Below, in pieces: positions 54,947-55,095 of a stretch of DNA of 55,095 nt (position 1 is the stretch's first letter; each line of letters opens with the position of its first letter). The position numbers were made by a program, and so were the translations under genes. Under the pieces are notes generated by a model that was not told the DNA's origin, did no database searches, and saw only the letters and a list, made by a program, of their open reading frames with translations. The stretch covers positions 1 to 55,095 of the forward strand of contig JAEZTQ010000094.1 of NCBI GenBank assembly GCA_023443625.1, given 5' to 3'. The stretch is from Bacillota bacterium. GTDB taxonomy: Bacteria > Bacillota_A > Clostridia > Lachnospirales > Lachnospiraceae.

Positions 54947-55095
54947 ATGTCTATTTGTCCTAAGGGTAAACATTCTAAAGCTAGAAGAGATAGCCGTAGA
55001 GCTAATTGGAAGATGACTGCTCCCAACTTAGTTAAGTGCAGCAAGTGTGGAGAGCTCATGGTTCCTCATAGAGTATGTAAGGCTTGTGGTTCTTA
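54947..55095 (+). CDS. rpmF: 50S ribosomal protein L32 (partial, cut by window end)
   Basis: The visible 49 residues begin MSICPKGKHSKARRDSRRA and contain CSKC and CKAC, the zinc-binding cysteines of L32. AAGGAGGTG lies 6 nt ahead of the ATG. The gene runs past the right edge with only about ten residues missing. It is co-transcribed with yceD. Confidence 0.96.
   Translation, partial: MSICPKGKHSKARRDSRRANWKMTAPNLVKCSKCGELMVPHRVCKACGS

Overview
The window is about 55 kb of low-GC DNA from an anaerobic, spore-forming Firmicute, most likely of the family Lachnospiraceae (Herbinix, Mobilitalea and Lachnoclostridium are plausible, but the genus cannot be fixed by reading alone). The reasons are strong AGGAGG ribosome binding sites, sigma-A promoters, spore genes (an alpha/beta-type SASP, YtfI/YtfJ, YlbJ), a chemotaxis protein, a very large 2-hydroxyacyl-CoA dehydratase activase, a Pta-AckA acetate pathway, and gene order shared with Bacillus subtilis in two blocks.

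Left part (1-12.5 kb): the window opens with the last ~99 nt of a 23S rRNA gene that has no 5S gene behind it. Next come a cyclopropane fatty acid synthase gene and a YodB-like HxlR redox regulator with a TACT-N7-AGTA operator, followed by a pirin and an FRM2-type nitroreductase (a probable electrophile-stress regulon). Then follow an ECF sigma factor with its DUF4179 anti-sigma-like partner, a CofE-like protein, CheW, a 631-residue zinc-ribbon membrane protein, hisH-hisF and ung.

Middle part (12.5-31 kb): a 1409-residue dehydratase activase on the minus strand; CorA and a rhomboid-like zinc-finger membrane protein; two unknown proteins; the sporulation pair ytfI-ytfJ; rpmB; an untracked 45-residue membrane protein; the yloU-yloV pair; a DUF1653 protein; a minus-strand GntR/ABC/lipoprotein operon with a nested palindromic operator; and recG. 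In B. subtilis rpmB-yloU-yloV and recG are also close together.

Right part (31-55 kb): a cell-surface glycan cluster (two GT2 enzymes, two giant GT-C-type membrane proteins, UDP-galactopyranose mutase) ending in an L,D-transpeptidase. Then come a CmpB-type membrane protein, citrate synthase, a SASP, and rsmD-coaD-coiled-coil protein-ylbJ-pepF-tmcAL. A TIM-barrel glycosidase-like protein, pta-ackA and yceD-rpmF (cut by the window end) finish it. The order rsmD(ylbH)-coaD-ylbJ-tmcAL(ylbM)-yceD(ylbN)-rpmF mirrors B. subtilis with insertions.

The most unusual non-coding structures are a ~230-bp imperfect palindrome at 47585-47816 between convergent genes, and a family of interspersed hairpin repeats. 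Two long bipartite repeat copies (2174-2369 and 42123-42277) share a 57-nt block with pairing-preserving changes, and two short copies lie at 16801-16835 and 23291-23327. I found no CRISPR array, transposase, phage gene or tRNA.
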